The notes: generated by a model from the letters alone, not told the origin. DNA of 64,000 bases from Nageia nagi (GCA_050084985.1 JBITNC010000002.1:6076001-6140000), one strand, 5' to 3'; shown: positions 10,110-22,161, counted from the stretch's first letter. Made by a program: numbers and translations.

Positions 10110-11495
10110 CAAAGACTTAAATTAAATAAGAGCCACTAAGAACCTCATTGAACTTGACACACCTTAAAATAAAAATTACTTTTTCTAAAGGAGAGTGCTT
10201 ATACTCTCTATATTGATTGTCATATCCCACAAAGATGCATTTTTTTAACTTATTATCTAACTTTTTTCTTTTCTTATAAATTATGAAGGAAAATGCTTTG
10301 TATCCAAAGAATAGATGAGAAATTTTAGGTTTCTTTCTTATCCATGCCTCATATGGAGTTTTCCCTTCAAGTAGTTTTGTGGGATACCTATTCAAGGTGT
10401 AGATAATAGTGCTCACATCTTCATCCCATAAATACATAGGAAGATTGCCCATCATGCATTTAGTCATCTCCATTATGGTCCTATTCTTCTTTTTTGTAAC
10501 ACCATTTTGTTGTAGAGTATAAGGGATATTAAATTTCCTTTTGATCCTATACTAAATGCACAAAAGTCATTGAACTCATTAATTATGTATTCACCTCCAT
10601 TATCTGACCTTCATAACTTGATCTTCAAATTATTTTGATTTTCAACTAAGGCCATGAAATCCTTGAACATATCAAATGTTTGATCTTTATGCTCTAGTAG
10701 ATACCCAAAATTCATCCTACTAAAATCATCAATAAAAGTAAGGACATAAGATGCTCCTCCAAGTGACTTAGTTTGAAAAGGACCCATCAAATATGAGTGT
10801 ATCAATCGGAGAGGTAGAGATACCTTAATTACCTTGTACTTATCAAAGTTTTTCCTTTTCATCTTCCCTAAGATGTAATTTTCATAAAGGCCAATGGAGG
10901 ATGATATAGGAGGTAAACCTTTCACAAGACCTTGATCCTTCATGGGCTGATTACTTTTGTTGTTTAGGTGGCCTAAACGTTGATGCCAAAGGTTTCCTTT
11001 AGAAAAAATATTTGAGGCAAGGCATAACTTAGTGGGCACTTTATCAATTATATAAATGTCATTTTTAACCAATATTTTTATCAAGGTGGAAAAACCTTTC
11101 CTTAAACACCAAGAGTTCGGATTGAAATCAAAGGTATATACCTTTCTTGAAATTTGAATAGGCACAAAAATCACATCTTCAATCACCTTCACATGCATCA
11201 AGATGCTTTCAATCCATTGAACTTCTAGCATAGAGTTATCTCCTATTACTATCACATTCTTCATATGTTTGTGAAAGTTTTCAAACTTATTCCTCTTATA
11301 GCTCATATGATTAGTGCAATTTGAATCCACTACCCAATCATTTGAAAAAGTATGAGACTTGGAATAAAGAGCACAAAAATAATCACCTTTCTTATTCTTA
11401 TCTCCTTTGAAGTTATTCACATTATCTTTGCCTCTTCCATTTTCTTCCCCTTTTTCTTGAAGTAATGGTTCTATTTGTGACCATAGATACCACAA
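10110..11495 (-). pseudogene. C2 copia protease and integrase remnant
   Basis: The 11495-10611 frame contains the protease site as WVVDSNCTNHMSY, where the catalytic DSG reads DSN, a change expected to kill the enzyme. It continues into the integrase zinc region (LWHQRLGHLNNKS) and core start (SYVLTFIDDFSRMNFGYLLE). The middle of the core is broken. The frame 10473-10117 holds the integrase C-terminal part, MGNLPMYLWDEDVSTIIYTL ... EGKTPYEAW ... KCIFVGYDNQYREYK. Order and spacing fit copia. Confidence 0.88.
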
Positions 11496-12180
11496 AAGTT
11501 ACAATTCCCATCAAATTTTTACTTAGGCACATGAGGTTTGTTTAACTTGCCTTTGTGATGGTGATGATTGTTGTCATACTTTTGCATTTCTCTAGGATGA
11601 GCATGACAGATATTCTTATGATTTTTGAACTTCTTGAAGTAAGTCATCTTAGTTACACCTAAAGCAATATTTTTTCTCCTTTGGATAAGAAGTCAACACC
11701 TTCTTGTTGATGGCCTCTTCATGCTTCAAGAGAACTCTAGAAAGATTCTCTAAAGAGAAGACTTCCTCTTCATCATCAGGTCTAGTATTAATAATAGTCA
11801 CAATGTGACTAAACTTAGTTGAGAGGCTTTGTAATATGATGAACACCATGAATTCATCATTGATCTAACTACACCTTAATCCTTCTCTTGAAAAGATTAT
11901 AAGAGTTTTTGAAGGATGGTGAACCTACTTAAAAATTTATACCCAAGGTAGATATTCTTAAGCCTATCCCAAGATTCTTTGGCAGATGTTGAAATCAAAA
12001 TCATGAGGAGAACTTCATCTGAAAGTGCCCTAAAGATCATAAAATTTTCCAACTTATTCTTGTTGTTATAAATCTCCAATGCTTTAGCTTCTGTTGGGGA
12101 AACTTGATTCTCACTCACCATTTGACAAAGTTTGCATTCTTGAAGCTCTCATTTTATCCTTGGTTTCCAAATACCATATT
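11475..12180 (-). pseudogene. C2 copia gag remnant
   Basis: Minus-strand fragments of gag: 12121-11897 includes LENFMIFRALSDEVLLMILI and AKESWDRLKNIYLG. 11849-11649 includes HIVTIINTRPDDEEEVFSLE and LLKHEEAINKK. The partial zinc knuckle CNFCGIYGHK is near 11504-11478. Gag continues into protease in pol order. Frames are broken several times. Confidence 0.8.
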
Positions 12181-12189
12181 TGGAATCAT

Positions 12190-14260
12190 CAAGGATGTGA
12201 TTAGGTGTAAAGGAATCCCCCATTTATACAAAAGAAAGGTTAATTGATTAAAGCATAAGAAGTATCAACATACATTTTTTCAATCATAATCACAATAGCA
12301 AGTAGCATCATAATAGTTGTACATAACTAACAAACATTTAACTATCCATCAAGAATTTAACTAATTATTATGACAATTACAAGTAACCAACCAATATAAA
12401 CTTATCATGTTTAATATTGTTGCAATTGAAAGAAAATTGTACAAATTTGTATAAATTAAAAAAAATGACAAGTTGTAGGTTAGTAGCTTTGTTTGGGTTA
12501 GTAATTTGAAGTTAGTAAATTGGAAGTTAGTGTTAGCATATTGTAAGTCACATTAATGAACTTGTTTAACCTTAAGTAGTTTGAAGGTTAGTAAGTCCTA
12601 ATCTAAAATTGTAGTTAGCATTTAAGGTTAGTGTTTGCAGTTAGTATTTGAAGTTAGTGCATATTTTATCATTGAATTAACTTAATTGAAGCATTTGTTG
12701 GTAAGTTTTTTTTAAGGTTAGTTACATAACAAGGCTCTAGGAGCTTTAAAACATGCTCAAGGTTAACAAAAGTCTTAATAACTTATCATAAAAGCAAGGT
12801 TAATTAAAACCAACTTGCTTAGGGAAGAGTTATTTCAAGCAGAAGAGCCATTTCCTCATACATAAAAGCATTTGAGTCCATTATATAGGGAGTTTAAAAG
12901 TGAAGCGTGTAAGCTTTGACTTCATTCCTTTGTCTCGCAAGGATTGACCATTTTTGCATTTTGTCTTCATATTCTTTCTTCCATAGCTTGATCTTTTTCT
13001 TCTCAATTATCTCCAATCTTGCAATAGGACTCTTTACTTTCCTATGCTTAGAAGACATTATGAAAATACTAATTCTAAAAAAAAAGGTTAGATCAAGGAG
13101 TAAGAAAGAACATATTTGCACATATTTAAATACTTTTTTTACAACAAGTATTAAATCTTTCATTTCTATTTTTTTTTAAAAGGATAATCCCCCCTTTAAA
13201 AAAAAGGTAAAATACCATTAAAGGAAGAAATGAAAAAAAAAATTCACATCTTTTTTTTTTTAAAAAAAAAAATTCTACCTTTTTCAATTATTAAAAAAAG
13301 AAAAGTTTTTTTAACTTATTATTAGTATATTTTTTTGAAAAAAATAATATATACTTCACTTAAGTAGTAATTCCTCCCCCCTCTCCTTTAAAAGAAAACC
13401 TACATTATAATAGGAAGAGGGAAAAAAATATTATACCTTCATTAACTCATATAAAAAATTCCAATTCAAAAGTGGTCTCCCATTTCTCAAAAACTACCCT
13501 CTTAGATTAGATAACCAAATTGTCATTAAAGATAATTAAAGCCCTCACTAACTACTAGACAACTATCTCTAAAAAAAGTACCTAGAATATTAATTATACT
13601 GCAAATGAAATTAAAGTGGGGGGTGGTGGGGAATTAAGTAAATCAAATTGGAGGATTGCAAAATCATCGAGAGCGACAAAGAGAGAGGGGATCGATATAT
13701 GCATACATGCGAGGGTGGGGTGACCTAACGACCATGTAGTGAAGTTTAAACAATTTTTTAATAACTTTTTTTTGAGACGTATTGTTACTATTTATTTTAA
13801 TGTTCATGTTTCTATTTATATTATCTATTTACAAAAGAACAAGAACCTCCTCTTTTTGTAAATATATAATTTTTTTTTTTAATTTTTCTCAATAATATAA
13901 TAGGGACAATTGAACAATTTTTTTTTTTATTTACTTTTTTTTTTTTGATAAATAGCAAAAAGAATTTACAAGGTAAAAAAAATTGTAAACTTTTTTTTAT
14001 GCATATTGTTTTTTCTTTAAAAAAATTGCAAGAATTACAAACTTTATGAACAATATGTTAAACAAATTTTCCAAAAAAAATTGCAACTTACAAGGAATGT
14101 AAGTATATATAAAAAATATTATTTTAACCAAATTTTTTAAAAAATGGTAACTAACACATAATCAAAGGTATGTTAGTATCTTTAAAAAAATTAAGATGAG
14201 ATAGAGGTTATACTTTGAGATGGTTTTACCTAACAAAAAATACAATGAACATCCAAGGAT
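12190..14260 (-). other. Long leader of C2 with poly-A/T stretches
   Basis: About 2 kb lies between the primer-site-like sequence (14274-14261) and gag, far longer than the short leader of C1. It is very AT-rich with many homopolymer A and T runs (13060-14180). A block near 12480-12720 repeats the phrase GTTAGT(A/G) many times. The only coding-like piece is the small minus frame listed separately. Confidence 0.5.
12894..13058 (-). CDS. Small basic frame in the C2 leader (uncertain)
   Basis: Starting at the ATG at 13058, a 54-residue lysine- and arginine-rich frame begins MSSKHRKVKSPIARLEI and contains LWKKEYEDKMQKW. After the stop the same frame continues with coding-like text (YIMDSNAFMYEEMALLLEI). 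An upstream in-frame ATG near 13163 would add an AT-driven segment that I do not trust. The leader position resembles the extra frame of C3, but I see no sequence similarity between them. It may be a captured fragment or chance; no function is proposed. Confidence 0.2.
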   Translation of the reverse strand: MSSKHRKVKSPIARLEIIEKKKIKLWKKEYEDKMQKWSILARQRNEVKAYTLHF

Positions 14261-14274
14261 GGCTCTAGATGCCA
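14261..14274 (-). promoter_or_regulatory. Primer-binding-site-like sequence of C2
   Basis: Minus-strand TGGCATCTAGAGCC lies two bases inside the 5' LTR. It resembles the initiator-Met site TGGTATCAGAGC with one substitution and one inserted base, consistent with age. Confidence 0.5.
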
Positions 14275-14276
14275 AT

Positions 14277-14751
14277 TGAAACGAGAAATCCTTTACCCAA
14301 GATCAACCTTGAAGTATCCTCTTCTTAACCACAATGAAACTCACACTATAACAACTCAACCACACTCGCATTCATAAGGTAATAGTAGCATATATAATGG
14401 TTCCTCTCATGGATGAGAGTACTCCACTTTAACTCAAGATCTTGTACTTCTCAAAGATAATCCTTACAATGATTACAAACTCTCTCTAATCCTATAAACC
14501 TACAAAGCATGAGCATAACTTTACTCTATTCAAGTGTGTTTACAACAAGGTCAATACCTCTATTTATAGAAGAGAATCTCAACTTAACTCACCTTTTTAC
14601 CCAAGGTTTACATGAGGTAAGAATGGTCAAGTTACACTTATTTAATTCCCTAAATACTAAAAAGGTATTTATAAATAATTTTTAAGTATTTATATAAATT
14701 AAGTGAGTTATATTTTAGATACCAAACAATAATGCATTAGAAATTCTAACA
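14277..14751 (-). repeat. C2 5' LTR
   Basis: Partner of 1960-2442, about 90% identical by eye. Plus-strand limits are TGAAACGAG at 14277 and TTCTAACA at 14751. It carries the conserved TATA-like site (14561-14568, minus). Confidence 0.88.
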
Positions 14752-14756
14752 CTTTG

Positions 14757-16377
14757 GGGCCAATCATATATTTTGGACATTATTTCTTCATTTGTTTTAA
14801 CCAAATTGATAGTCTTAGCTACTATTTTTACATTCTTTTGCTTGATACCCCCTTCTTTTTGGGCTAACATTTAATTTAATTGGCCCATGTTGTTTCTTTA
14901 TTTACATGATATTTGAAGTATTCATTGTTAATACTTCCTTTTTTTACTTTAACTCTGTACCAAATGGTGCTTGACTCATGGTAGAAGTTAGGTCATTGAC
15001 CTATTTGGTGAGAGCCTTGACCTGTTCTTTTGTAGTTTTCAACTAGATGACTACGAGAGCATTTATTTCCATTTTCTTTTTGTATTTAACTTCAAATATG
15101 GAGACATCTCTCTTTACCATGTCCATAGATGTCTGGAAGAACTTATTTTTATCCTCCTTGGATATACTTGCATAGTCCAATTTGATAGCTATGTTGGTTA
15201 CCCCTTATAAAGCTTCCCCTAAAATTGTATCCTAAGTGATTTGATATTTAGGGGACAATATAATATTCAACTTATTATCCTTGCAACTTACTTATTTCTA
15301 TTGTATTTCTTGGTACTGTTAAAAAATAGCCAGAGGGGAGATCCATTATCCTTGAATGAAGATAAATAATGAGATCGCTGTTGATGTATACATTGCCTTA
15401 GGAGATGTGGGGTTAATGATAGGTTATGTAGTTTGGAGTATGATGTGTGTATGGTTTATTATGATGGGGGTTTATTGAATACTTCCTACTATGGATTGAG
15501 ATACTATTTGGGTGATATGAGATGTGTGAATGACCTAAGATATGACTTGAATAGTAAATAAAGAAGATGGTATTGATTGTTGAGTGGATTGGGGAGATTA
15601 CATCAATGAATTTCAAAATTGGTATAATGTGGGAGTATCTATGGTGTAAGTATTTAGAATAGGAGGAGTAGGAGTTATAATGTATGTACCTAAAATACTT
15701 ATAATAGAATCCTTATTTCGTTTCCTCTATTTTAGTCTCCTATCCTTCTTTATACTCCTTTTTCTCATGATGGTGAGATCTCTTCTTCTTTGGTATTTCA
15801 TAAGGTATCCTAACTTATTGAGATGAACTAACTTATTGGGATGCCTTAATGGAGGCTATATGAGGTTCTTCTTATACCAATCCCCTCTTTATGTAGAGGT
15901 TCCCTTTAATGGAGCTTGATATTTGGCCTCTTATATACCTTCAACATCTTCCTCTTCCTCATAATCATCTCCCCCCAACTCTACACCCTCATATTTTTCA
16001 TTTTCATTATCTTGATTGTATAATTGATTAAACTTCTAGTCCATCATGTTGTTCCATAGAGTTGTTTTAGTGTTTTAATTAATCCTATATTAAATAAAAG
16101 AATGAGAGGTTTGTTGGTGGACTTGCCACTTTCCCTTAGTTGTTTTATCAATTCCTTTTCGAATATTGTCCCCATGGTCTCAAACTTCTTTACCTTTATA
16201 TAAAAGTACCTCCACATGGGGAGAGATTTGACAACCACCACATTATCAAGAATTTGTGTCTCATCATCTATTTTGTTCCTTCATTTCTCTAAATTTTACT
16301 AGGAGATGCTGGCATATTTATTTACTTTCTTATTCATAGCCATTATCATTTTAGCAAAGATACCATCCAAGTCATTA
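14757..16377 (-). pseudogene. Post-pol coding-like tract of G-outer, middle part
   Basis: The minus strand shows long coding-like text with scattered stops. From 16377: NDLDGIFAKMIMAMNKKVNK, then an open frame (16241-16044) with VVVVKSLPMWRYFYIKVKKF and FEKELIKQLRESGKSTNKP. An acidic EEEEDVEG segment lies near 15950. A coiled-coil-like region falls near 15190-14980 (YASISKEDKNKFFQTSMDMV, then SIFEVKYKKKMEINALVV). It joins 30191 upward and 1954 downward once the nested elements are removed. No known domain is recognised. A related layout, with a coiled coil near the end, occurs at 53.2-55.9 kb. Confidence 0.5.
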
Positions 16378-16382
16378 CCATG

Positions 16383-17122
16383 TGTAGATGTTTAAAAATT
16401 ATTTATAATATATTTAATAAATCATATTTTAGACTTTTCTAAATATTAAAAGCAATATTACAAATATCAAGATAAAGTTGATATTACAATGCAATTGCAT
16501 GTGTTATATTAAATGCAATATCATTTATCAAGGTTCATATTTTAAAGTATCTTGAATATTATAAGAATTATATTATTGCTATAAGTCAACTTTCACTCCT
16601 TTCTATATCCTTGCAGTTTATAAATGGAATAGTTTAAGGTTGACATCCCTATCGAATCTCTTTGATAGATGGTTGTCCCATACATAATACTTTTGGTGTC
16701 TCTAGATGCCACCTATTCAAGGATATGTTATGCTATGAGATTTATTATTTGATATATTTTGCACATTATTTGATTCTATAGGTTTTAAGGTATTAACTCC
16801 ATAATACTCACATTAACTCTATAATACTTGCATTAACTCCATAATACTCATAGGTTTCAAGGGATTAACTCCGTAATACTCTCATATAATCTAAAGCTAT
16901 AGATGAAAGAGACAACGAATAATCATCTAGATAATTGAATATTATCCACAAGCTCATATATTATTTGATCTAGTCCTCCATGTACCCTTATCATACCTTG
17001 AGGATTGCCTCATCATAATCAAGTGTACACTTTTCATTTATTAATCATTACATATGAATAAGCATAATCTTCAATAGACTTATTTATGTTTATATTATTA
17101 TTGACATAATTTAGGGTCTACA
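16383..17122 (+). repeat. G1 5' LTR
   Basis: 740 bp, about 85% identical to 29508-30185 outside a local expansion. It ends GGGTCTACA; next comes TTTTTGGTGAACCC, the likely primer site region. Most of its extra length comes from a 20-bp tandem array at 16791-16882. Confidence 0.88.
16791..16882. repeat. 20-bp tandem array in G1 5' LTR
   Basis: Three contiguous copies of CATTAACTCCATAATACTCA (16791-16850) and a fourth, offset copy (16863-16882). The 3' LTR has at most one degenerate unit at this place, so the array grew in one LTR after insertion. Confidence 0.9.
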
Positions 17123-17240
17123 TTTTTGGTGAACCCAATATTTCTTACACATAGATATCCCTTCTAGGGCATACTTATTTAGATAATTCATTAATCCTTT
17201 TATGCTACTCTTTATTACTTTACTTGATGTTATTTAAGTA

Positions 17241-19538
17241 GTAGCACATCAGACTGATAAAATTAGGGTTTGTTCATCTTATATCCCTAAGACATTTTTG
17301 TTTGAAGAACAACCTAGGGTTTCAAGAGAGAAGGTTCATTTTGATCAAATTAGAAGAAGTACCAAGATTAAACCTGATATACCCCTTGAATTCTGTGAAC
17401 CTCATCTGCATGATATAATATCAACTGATGAAGAAGTAATGATATATGACATAAAAAATGTAATTATTTGTTAGTAATGACATATAGAAATATTGACAAA
17501 ACTAATTTAAGTTAATATTTATTATGCATTGATAATTAAATTTTTTATATATACAAAATATGAATATTTGAAACATGAATTTAGAGTAGATATATATTTT
17601 GTTATTAAATTTAATATAATTATTCATAAATTTATCATAAAAATGAGTAAAACGTCAATGACTGGTATTGCTGCAGATTCAAAGAATAAAAAATAATACC
17701 TCTTGAACCTCCAAAACTAATTCTGATTGAAGATGAGGATAAACATGTTGAATAAGCTTTAAAACCTATTTTAGTTCCTCTTGAACAACCTAAAATAGGT
17801 ATGCTCTTTGAATACATCAAACAAGATAGAGGTAAGAGTATTTTGATTGAAATTGAAGAACCAAAAAATGTACGTGATCAAATTAATGCTTTAATTAATA
17901 AGGCTTTTGAAAAGAAACCTAATTGAAATCAAGAAGAACATGCAATAGAAATTAATATACTTATGGATGCATAGGAATCAAATATATTTCAAAAAGCTAC
18001 CGATGACCAACAACTAGATTTTATCTTTGATCTATTAGATAACATGGAGGAACAACGAATCCATAGAATTAGTCCTTTCATAAAGTTAAAATAAGGTGAA
18101 TTGAGAAAATCAGATCACACACCCATACAACAACCTATATCTTCACTTTATCCCCAAATAAATAATATCCCACTTAGAAATATTCCTCTATGTAATGTCA
18201 ATCCACAATCCCCACCTCCAACTCCTAAAACTAGTCAACCTATAGTTGCACAACGCATAACCTCACCATAAACACAACCTATCGCTCAATATTCAATTGC
18301 ACAATTTGCTCTTATATCTCACCCTAATTCTAATTCTAAACTTAAATAAATAATTGAAAAAATTGAAAAAGATTTTTATAATGACAATGATGATTTCTTA
18401 TCTTGTTTAAAACATCCTTTGAGTGATAGAATTGCTTGTAAAGTTTTCACTTGTAAAAAGAGTATTAAATTTATAAAATTTTATGGTTTTCAAGATCCAA
18501 AAATGCATGTTAGAAAGTTCCAAGAAGAAGCTATTGAATTTATCCATGATCATGATATGCTTGCTAAATTATTTTGAAGTATCTTGAAAGATGATGCATT
18601 AAAATGGTATTTTTCTCTTTCTGAAAAAAGTATTGACAAGTATGAAGATATTGTTTTGCAATTCATTGCTAATTTAAAGTATAACATTCAAAATAATATT
18701 GAATTCAAATATTTATGAATAATTGGACAAGAAAATGGTCAATCTCTAATTGAGTTTGTGAAGGTACGAAAGAAAGTTGCTAATAAAGTTACTGCTACTG
18801 AACAAGATTTAAAATATACTTTTGCATTTTCTTTATTACCAATGTTCAAATTAGAGGTACTTATTCATGATGATATATCATTAGACAATATTATTGAAAA
18901 ATTGGTTAAAAATAAGCCCTTTATTTTGCAAAATTATAAATAACTTCACAAGGCCAATAATGCAAAGGTAAAATGTCACATCTCCAACACAAGTAGTAGA
19001 AATAATAAGTGCCAATAAAAAGATATTTTCACCTAAAAGGAAGTTGAATAAATTATATGAAAATGTAAATGATATTCTAAATTCTTTATTATATAAATTT
19101 TTTATTAAGTTTCCATGAATAGTTCAACATCATTTTCCAAATGGAGTTCTTGAAAATTATAGATTTGAAGAATTTTGTAATTATCATAGGACACCAAGAT
19201 ACTTGACCAAAAATTGTAGGAATTTAAAAAAAATTATACAAAATCTCATTGATCAAAATGATCTACATATTGATGATACTCCAAAGAAATAAGAGGATGA
19301 TGTTGATCTTGTTCATCTCGATAATGACCAACTTGAAATGTTTACATATCCTTTGCCAAGAATGAATCAACAACCTAAAGGATGCATTAGAATGGCAAGT
19401 ACCCAAATTATTTTCAATATTATTTCTCTAATATATATGAAAAAACAAATTGTAGACAATAATCCTTTAGATTCCAAAGAGCTAGGCCAAGAAATGATAA
19501 CACTTGATTTCAAAGAACATAGAGCATTTATGCCATAA
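17241..19538 (+). pseudogene. Gypsy gag (and protease-proximal) remnant of G1
   Basis: Coding-like text begins VAHQTDKIRVCSSYIPKTF. It breaks at an AT-rich gap (17460-17676), then runs from 17678 with several stops. A proline-rich stretch (about 18120-18300) precedes the retrotransposon gag domain: FYGFQDPKMHVRKFQEEAI, ILKDDALKWYFSLSEKSID and YEDIVLQFIANLKYNIQ (about 18480-18700). Open frames are 18758-18943 and 19338-19538. A partial zinc motif, FCNYHRTPRYLTKNC, lies near 19170-19220. The final part (LVHLDNDQLEMFTYPLP) resembles the gag-protease linker of Tat/Ogre-type gypsies. No protease DSG/DTG is visible. It is a remnant and not functional. Confidence 0.82.
17460..17676 (+). other. Candidate intron within G1 gag
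   Basis: A 217-bp, extremely AT-rich gap in otherwise coding text, starting GTAATTATT and ending TTGCTGCAG. GT...AG limits with a branch-like AT-rich interior look like a plant intron. The frames on its two sides differ by one base, which weakens the case unless an indel has occurred since. An AT-rich insertion is the alternative. Confidence 0.4.
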
Positions 19539-19539
19539 A

Positions 19540-20148
19540 AAACTATTCGCACACCATGCACAAATTACCTAGAATGATCCCAATCTTTGTACCTACATCA
19601 ACAAACTATAGGTTGGTTTCTAAGGCCACCCATGTATAGCACATCATTGGTTAAATTTGAAAAATTGTAAATTTACCATGTATCATAGTGCATTTTAATG
19701 TTGTCTATTTTCTCTATTTTGTACATTATTGTCTTTAATCTGGTTTAAAATATCCATAGATTTATTTGATAGATTCATAAATTATCAGAGTGTGGACATC
19801 GTAGGTATGTTCTTAGAGTGTCCACATCATGCATTTCCCATACCAGAAAAGAAATAAAATATGGGGTCTATTTTCTTATTATGTAGTCAATTATTTTAAA
19901 TGCACAAATACTTTATTTTAATATATTTATTAGAAAAACTTGTTAATATTATAAACTTATCAATTTTTTGTCAAAATTTTAAAACTTGTATTTTTGATTT
20001 GTATTTGTTATGTATTGCATTTGTTACTCTTAATTGATGCATTAATTATTTATTCAAGTATGAATTAAGGAACTATAAAAGCAAACTTTTAAAAATATAC
20101 ATAAAATGAACATTCACACATAAGATTTGAATCAATCAAATATGAGTA

Positions 20149-20150
<2 letters not shown>
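19540..20150. other. AT-rich non-coding stretch of G1
   Basis: After the gag remnant there is no RT, RNase H or integrase text on either strand; the interval runs AT-rich into the TA microsatellite. In an autonomous gypsy about 3 kb of pol would be expected here. Confidence 0.5.

Positions 20151-20213
<63 letters not shown>
20151..20213. repeat. (TA)n microsatellite
   Basis: A pure TA run of about 60 bp. The minus-strand open frame 20089-20451 owes its length to translating this run as repeating Ile-Tyr. Confidence 0.97.
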
Positions 20214-20218
<5 letters not shown>

Positions 20219-20219
20219 T

Positions 20220-22156
20220 CTATGATACAACACCATAAGTGTCTCCCTGTACTGCCATTGCCATCACTATCAACCCTATGATTCTTCAGAGCACTATTAA
20301 CATCAAATATAGACAAAGAGCCTGAGATACTACTAGTGATAATACCATGGGTGGCCAAAAGAGCCTTGGCTTTATCATACTTCTCCCTAAGGTGGCATTC
20401 TCTTGATTTAACTTTTGTTGTATCTCTACTTTCTTGGACATGAATGACCAAGATTTATTTGGATGAGGCATGTCTAACCTCTCATGCATCTTCTTATTAT
20501 ACTACTTTAAAAAAGCAATCCATGCATCTTGCTCAATAAAGGTATCCAATAGCTCATCCAAAATACTCCTAAGTGAAGTTAACTCTACCTCCATAGGCCT
20601 CAATCTTGCCACCTCATCCTCTAGTGGCCTTAACCTCCCCACTTAACCCTTTAATGAATGAAGGCTAGCAAGCTTCTCATCTAGGATATAAACCCTAACT
20701 ATCATATCATCTGCAAAATTCCATAAAATGATGTTAGTTCATAGTAAAATTAACCAAAATATAAGCTAAAAATTTGAACTAAGCAAACTTAAAAATATAC
20801 CTAATTAAACCAAAGGAATGGCATCAACCAATACCTCGATGCCTGGTATAAGGGCTCTATAACTTGAAGGTCTTGATGGGGGAATATAAGAAGGTAAAAA
20901 ATATTAAGAAATCTCCATATCCTCATAATCCTCATCATATGAATCATCCCATGAAACCTCTACCCCATCTTCCTCATCCAAAAATGCTATCCCAAGAGGA
21001 GTAGGTCTAATACCTACTCACCATGCCTTGTATCCATGAACAATACCAAGGGTAAAAGAAACAATTGCTGCAACATCTAACTTACGTGGCTCCTCCCACA
21101 TGCTCTTGTAGACTAGCATTACGAATGAATACTCAAGGATATCTCTCTTGTGCCTCTGCCTCATATAGTACCTCATAGCTATTGGTATATATTATATAAG
21201 CTTAAATTATTATAATACATGACCAAGGTAATATGGCTCCAATCCCCTCTGCTTAGTATGTAAGAATAAGTATTATCTCACCTAGGAAACCTAATGTGCA
21301 TCCTCATCCTAGGAAAATCCTAGTATGGAACCCACACAATGTCCTCATCTTGAAGGGTGTCCATCTCCCTCTATTGTTCCTCAATATCACATAAACCCCT
21401 AAATTAACCCAATAAGGACACCCAACAACACATGGCAAGGTCTATCAAGCCATTCCTTTATTATGCCAATCTAGCTAGTTTGAACACTGTAATGTTTTCA
21501 TATATCCATACTTAAATAAGGGAAGCATGGGATACCATCACGTTGGATTTACCCACAGTGATAATGTGGTGTAAATTCCTATAAAGGTATGCTAAAATGT
21601 ATGGTATATATGCATACACTTTCCCCCTGACTTAGATGTATCTCATTATCCAAACTAGAACAAAAGAAAATATAGAATTATTCTTATTTGGACACATGAA
21701 CATTGTAATAATTGAACCAACCAGTAATAGTAGGCTCCTCACCCTGGGATCATATTGGTAGGCTATATGTAGATAGGTAGCCCTATGCTCCTAATCATGG
21801 TCAAAATTACTTGTTAGCCAAGCAAGTAAAGCATCCCTCTCCAACTAGTCACTGATAGTGGCATGAGAAACTAGTCTCACACAAATAGGAACATGCTAGA
21901 TCCTATAAATATCTAGGAGTGTGACTATCATCTCTCCTGATCGAGGTAGATGGAAGGTGTTGGAATATGCATCATGATGCCTAACCAAAGCTATTAATAA
22001 TGGAAAGTTGATATGGATGTGGTCAAAAATGACCAAATCGTATTAACCTTCCACCTCTAGCATGTCATTATCATGGTTGGAATGAATCTAATCTTGTGCC
22101 CTCTCCAGGGCCTCCAATTTCATAGGCCCACCTCACACTAGGTGTTTACGATCCTA
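20220..22156 (-). pseudogene. Antisense plant-mobile-domain-like gene in G1
   Basis: Opposite to gag, the minus strand carries gene-like text running from 22156 down to 20220. Near 21960-21900 it reads FHLPRSGEMIVTLLDIYRI. This resembles the hallmark segment of the plant mobile domain (PMD, 'aminotransferase-like') family, found both in host genes and in transposons. Downstream the frame includes MDTRHGE and DEEDGVEVSWDD-like text in mixed frames. The C-terminal part (20700-20460) is coiled-coil-like: EDEVARLRPMEVELTSLRSI, DELLDTFIEQDAWIAFL. Intron-like breaks are listed separately. Stops show decay. Its 5' end probably lies at 28455-28945, across the C3 insertion. Tat-lineage elements are known to carry antisense frames near the 3' LTR. 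Confidence 0.6.
20711..20800 (-). other. Candidate intron in the antisense gene of G1
   Basis: On the minus strand a 90-bp AT-rich gap begins GTATATTTTTAAG and ends GGAATTTTGCAG. It separates two coding-like stretches, with the downstream one starting DDMIVRVYILDEKLASL. Both sites fit plant splice signals. A second likely acceptor, TTCTTTTGTTCTAG, ends at 21655. Confidence 0.55.
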
Positions 22157-22161
22157 TAAAA

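Larger units (their letters stand above)
1960..14751 (-). mobile_element. Copia LTR retrotransposon C2 (degraded, split by C1)
   Basis: LTRs at 1960-2442 and 14277-14751 flank minus-strand gag, protease, integrase and RT/RNase H remnants in copia order. The ends read TG...CA, with the left TG mutated to TA. The flanks are CTTTT (1955-1959) and CTTTG (14752-14756), a 5-bp target duplication with one change. The polypurine tract abuts the left LTR and a primer-site-like sequence abuts the right one. Without the nested C1 (2525-7789 plus its duplicated GATAC) the element is about 7.5 kb. Many stops and frameshifts in every domain show it is dead. It sits in the post-pol tract of G-outer. Confidence 0.85.

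Noticed and set aside
12916-13179. An 87-codon plus frame in the C2 leader
   Set aside because: It is the complement of the lysine-rich minus frame and of poly-A/T runs, hydrophobic only because it reads T-rich sequence.
20089-20451. A 120-codon minus frame
   Set aside because: Its length comes from translating the TA microsatellite as Ile-Tyr repeats. Only the part above 20220 may belong to the antisense gene.
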